Positions 62,368 through 64,000 of a stretch of DNA of 64,000 bases are shown here, piece after piece. The position numbers and the translations under genes are program-made. Within the stretch, counting starts at the first letter, position 1, and each line of letters opens with the position of its first letter. The DNA comes from Chryseobacterium indologenes (lineage in GTDB: Bacteria > Bacteroidota > Bacteroidia > Flavobacteriales > Weeksellaceae): contig NZ_CP074372.1 of the NCBI RefSeq assembly GCF_018362995.1, positions 372,001-436,000 on the forward strand, given 5' to 3'. The notes beneath the pieces are model-generated. The model was not told the DNA's origin. It did no database searches and saw only the letters and a program-made list of their open reading frames with translations.

Positions 62368-63852
62368 ATGTACTTACTAGGCTATGACATTGGCAGTTCT
62401 TCTGTGAAAGTGTGTCTCATTGAGGCGTCCAGCGGAAAAGTGATTGCTTCTGAATTTTCTCCCAAAAAAGAGATGAAAATCACTGCGATAAATCCCGGAT
62501 GGGCAGAGCAAAATCCGGTAGACTGGTGGACCAATCTGAAGTTGGCACATGAAGCTGTTATGCATGAATCTGGTGTACATACTGAAGATATTAAAGGAAT
62601 CGGAATTACCTGGCAGATGCATGGTTTGATTCTGGTAGACAAAGATCAGAACCTTTTAAGACCGTCAATTATCTGGTGTGACAGCCGTGCTGTACCTTAT
62701 GGTGAAAAAGCTTTCAAAACCATAGGAGAAGAAAAATGTCTTTCACATCTTTTAAACTCACCGGGAAACTTTACCGCATCAAAGCTTGCCTGGGTAAAAG
62801 AAAACGAGCCTGAAATTTTTGAAAAGATAGATAAAATAATGCTTCCGGGAGACTATATTGCCATGAGGCTTTCCGGACAGATAGGAATAACCATTGAGGG
62901 ATTATCAGAAGGAATCTTCTGGGATTTTAAAAACAATTGTATTTCGGAAGATATTATCAACCATTATGAGATCCCGAAAAGCTTTTTTCCGGAAATTGTA
63001 CCCACTTTTGGCATCCAGGCAACAGTTTCACGGGCTGCAGCTGAAGAATTAGGATTAAAAGAAGGTACTCCTATTTCATACAGAGCAGGAGATCAGCCTA
63101 ACAATGCGCTTTCCTTGAATGTCTTTAATCCCGGAGAAATTGCCTCTACAGCAGGGACTTCAGGAGTGGTTTACGGAGTTCTGGACCAGCTGGAATATGA
63201 TAAATTATCAAGGGTCAATACATTTGCCCATGTCAATTACACTCCGGAACAGATCAGACTGGGAGTTTTACTTTGTATCAACGGAACAGGAATTTTAAAT
63301 TCATGGTTGAAACATAATTTCGCAACCTCACTTTCTTCTTACGGCGATATGAACGATATGGCTTCACTTTCACCTATCGGTTCAAAAGGATTAAGCATTA
63401 TTCCTTTTGGAAACGGAGCAGAAAGAGTGTTAGAAAATAAAGATACAAGCTGTTCCATTCACGGAATTAACTTCAATATCCATTCAAAAGGTGATATTCT
63501 GCGTGCAGCACAGGAAGGTATTGTATTCTCTTACGAATACGGAATGGATATCATGAGAAATATCGGAATGGATATCCAGGTGATCCGGGCAGGAAATGCC
63601 AACATGTTTTTAAGTTCAATCTTTCGCCAGTCACTGTCCAGTGTGAGCAATGCGGTCATTGAACTTTATGATACCGACGGAGCAGTAGGAGCGGCAAGAG
63701 CTGCCGGAATGGGAATAGGATTTTATGCAGATTCCAGAGAAGCATTTTCTTCGCTTGAACAGATAGCGGTAATAGAACCTGAACACGAAAAACAAGAACA
63801 ATATTTAGAAGCCTATGGCAGATGGAAACATCATCTTAACGAAATAATCTAG
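62368..63852 (+). CDS. xylB: Xylulokinase (FGGY kinase)
   Basis: A 494-residue kinase that phosphorylates D-xylulose to xylulose-5-phosphate for the pentose phosphate pathway. The N-terminal phosphate-binding loop YDIGSSSVKVCLIE, the block GWAEQNPVDWWTN, GITWQMHGLILVD and the catalytic-Asp region SYRAGDQPNNALSLN (near residue 245) fit the FGGY family and the xylulokinase branch. The length is normal. The regulator gene lies upstream and the xylose isomerase gene 107 bases downstream, which supports xylulose over ribulose as substrate. Confidence 0.92.
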   Translation: MYLLGYDIGSSSVKVCLIEASSGKVIASEFSPKKEMKITAINPGWAEQNPVDWWTNLKLAHEAVMHESGVHTEDIKGIGITWQMHGLILVDKDQNLLRPSIIWCDSRAVPYGEKAFKTIGEEKCLSHLLNSPGNFTASKLAWVKENEPEIFEKIDKIMLPGDYIAMRLSGQIGITIEGLSEGIFWDFKNNCISEDIINHYEIPKSFFPEIVPTFGIQATVSRAAAEELGLKEGTPISYRAGDQPNNALSLNVFNPGEIASTAGTSGVVYGVLDQLEYDKLSRVNTFAHVNYTPEQIRLGVLLCINGTGILNSWLKHNFATSLSSYGDMNDMASLSPIGSKGLSIIPFGNGAERVLENKDTSCSIHGINFNIHSKGDILRAAQEGIVFSYEYGMDIMRNIGMDIQVIRAGNANMFLSSIFRQSLSSVSNAVIELYDTDGAVGAARAAGMGIGFYADSREAFSSLEQIAVIEPEHEKQEQYLEAYGRWKHHLNEII

Positions 63853-63959
63853 GACAAATTCAACAGTATTTTTGATCCTCTTACTGACTTTTTAGAATCA
63901 GTGAGAAGGGAATCTCTACGCAAAAATTAAAAAAACAAATTAAAAATAATCAAATAAAT

Positions 63960-64000
63960 ATGAACACTTTAACAGGTACAAAAGAGTTTTTTACGGGTAT
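63960..64000 (+). CDS. xylA: Xylose isomerase, N-terminal codons only (runs out of window)
   Basis: The ATG at 63960 opens MNTLTGTKEFFTG, which matches the usual N-terminus of Bacteroidota xylose isomerase, and the position after xylB agrees. Only 41 bases are inside the window, so the call rests on this short stretch and on context. The enzyme would convert xylose to xylulose for the kinase. Confidence 0.7.
   Translation, partial: MNTLTGTKEFFTG

Overview
The window looks like a chromosome segment of a Flavobacteriia/Weeksellaceae bacterium, most likely Chryseobacterium or a close relative. The evidence is the low GC content, promoters of the Bacteroidota type (TTG-N19-TAnnTTTG, perfect in front of tRNA-Ser and in front of the radical SAM gene), SusC/SusD outer-membrane genes, and many proteins of families typical of Bacteroidota. 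No species call is possible from sequence alone.

Layout. (1) 1-5995: the 3' part of an Rhs/YD-repeat polymorphic toxin whose C-terminal tip is a GIY-YIG nuclease, followed by Imm26-like, Imm51-like and unassigned immunity-type genes. (2) 6213-6300: tRNA-Ser(UGA). Its 3' end is repeated as a 17-bp direct repeat at 52634-52650. These repeats bound a 46.4-kb genomic island (6282-52650) with a tyrosine integrase next to the tRNA. (3) 53021-61121: ordinary chromosome, with a CPBP protease, an outer-membrane beta-barrel receptor, two PAP2 phosphatases, a PepSY-like protein, an HD hydrolase, an EamA protein, a Crp-family regulator and an NAD-dependent reductase. (4) 61627-64000: start of a xylose/arabinose cluster with a Nudix-like AraR/NrtR-type regulator, xylulokinase and the first codons of xylose isomerase.

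The island is mainly a defence island. In order it holds: a McrBC type IV restriction system; Hachiman (HamA/HamB); a DUF3606 protein, a DUF4262 protein and a DUF695+RraB-like protein; a DUF2971 protein; an XRE-HEPN pair; a SusC/SusD/TlpA/DUF6520/MauE/TPR-AraC module of visibly higher GC behind a hairpin-rich leader; a radical SAM gene coupled to a methyltransferase-like/SF1 helicase fusion; a tightly packed four-gene operon ending in a 1714-residue DruE-like helicase with three unrecognised partners; a repeat-rich non-coding region before two small DNA-binding-protein genes; a YhcG nuclease; and a type IIG-like restriction-methylase whose specificity segment lies in an invertible cassette beside a serine recombinase. 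I see no relaxase, conjugation machinery or insertion sequence.

The strongest candidates for undescribed biology are the four-gene DruE-like operon (34974-44237), the radical SAM + methyltransferase-helicase pair (31465-34816), the structured leader of the SusCD/TlpA module (21305-21560), and the recombinase-flanked specificity switch (49743-51489). In the present orientation of that switch the active cassette has lost one base, whereas the silent one is intact. Family names were assigned by recognising motifs and were not checked by database search.
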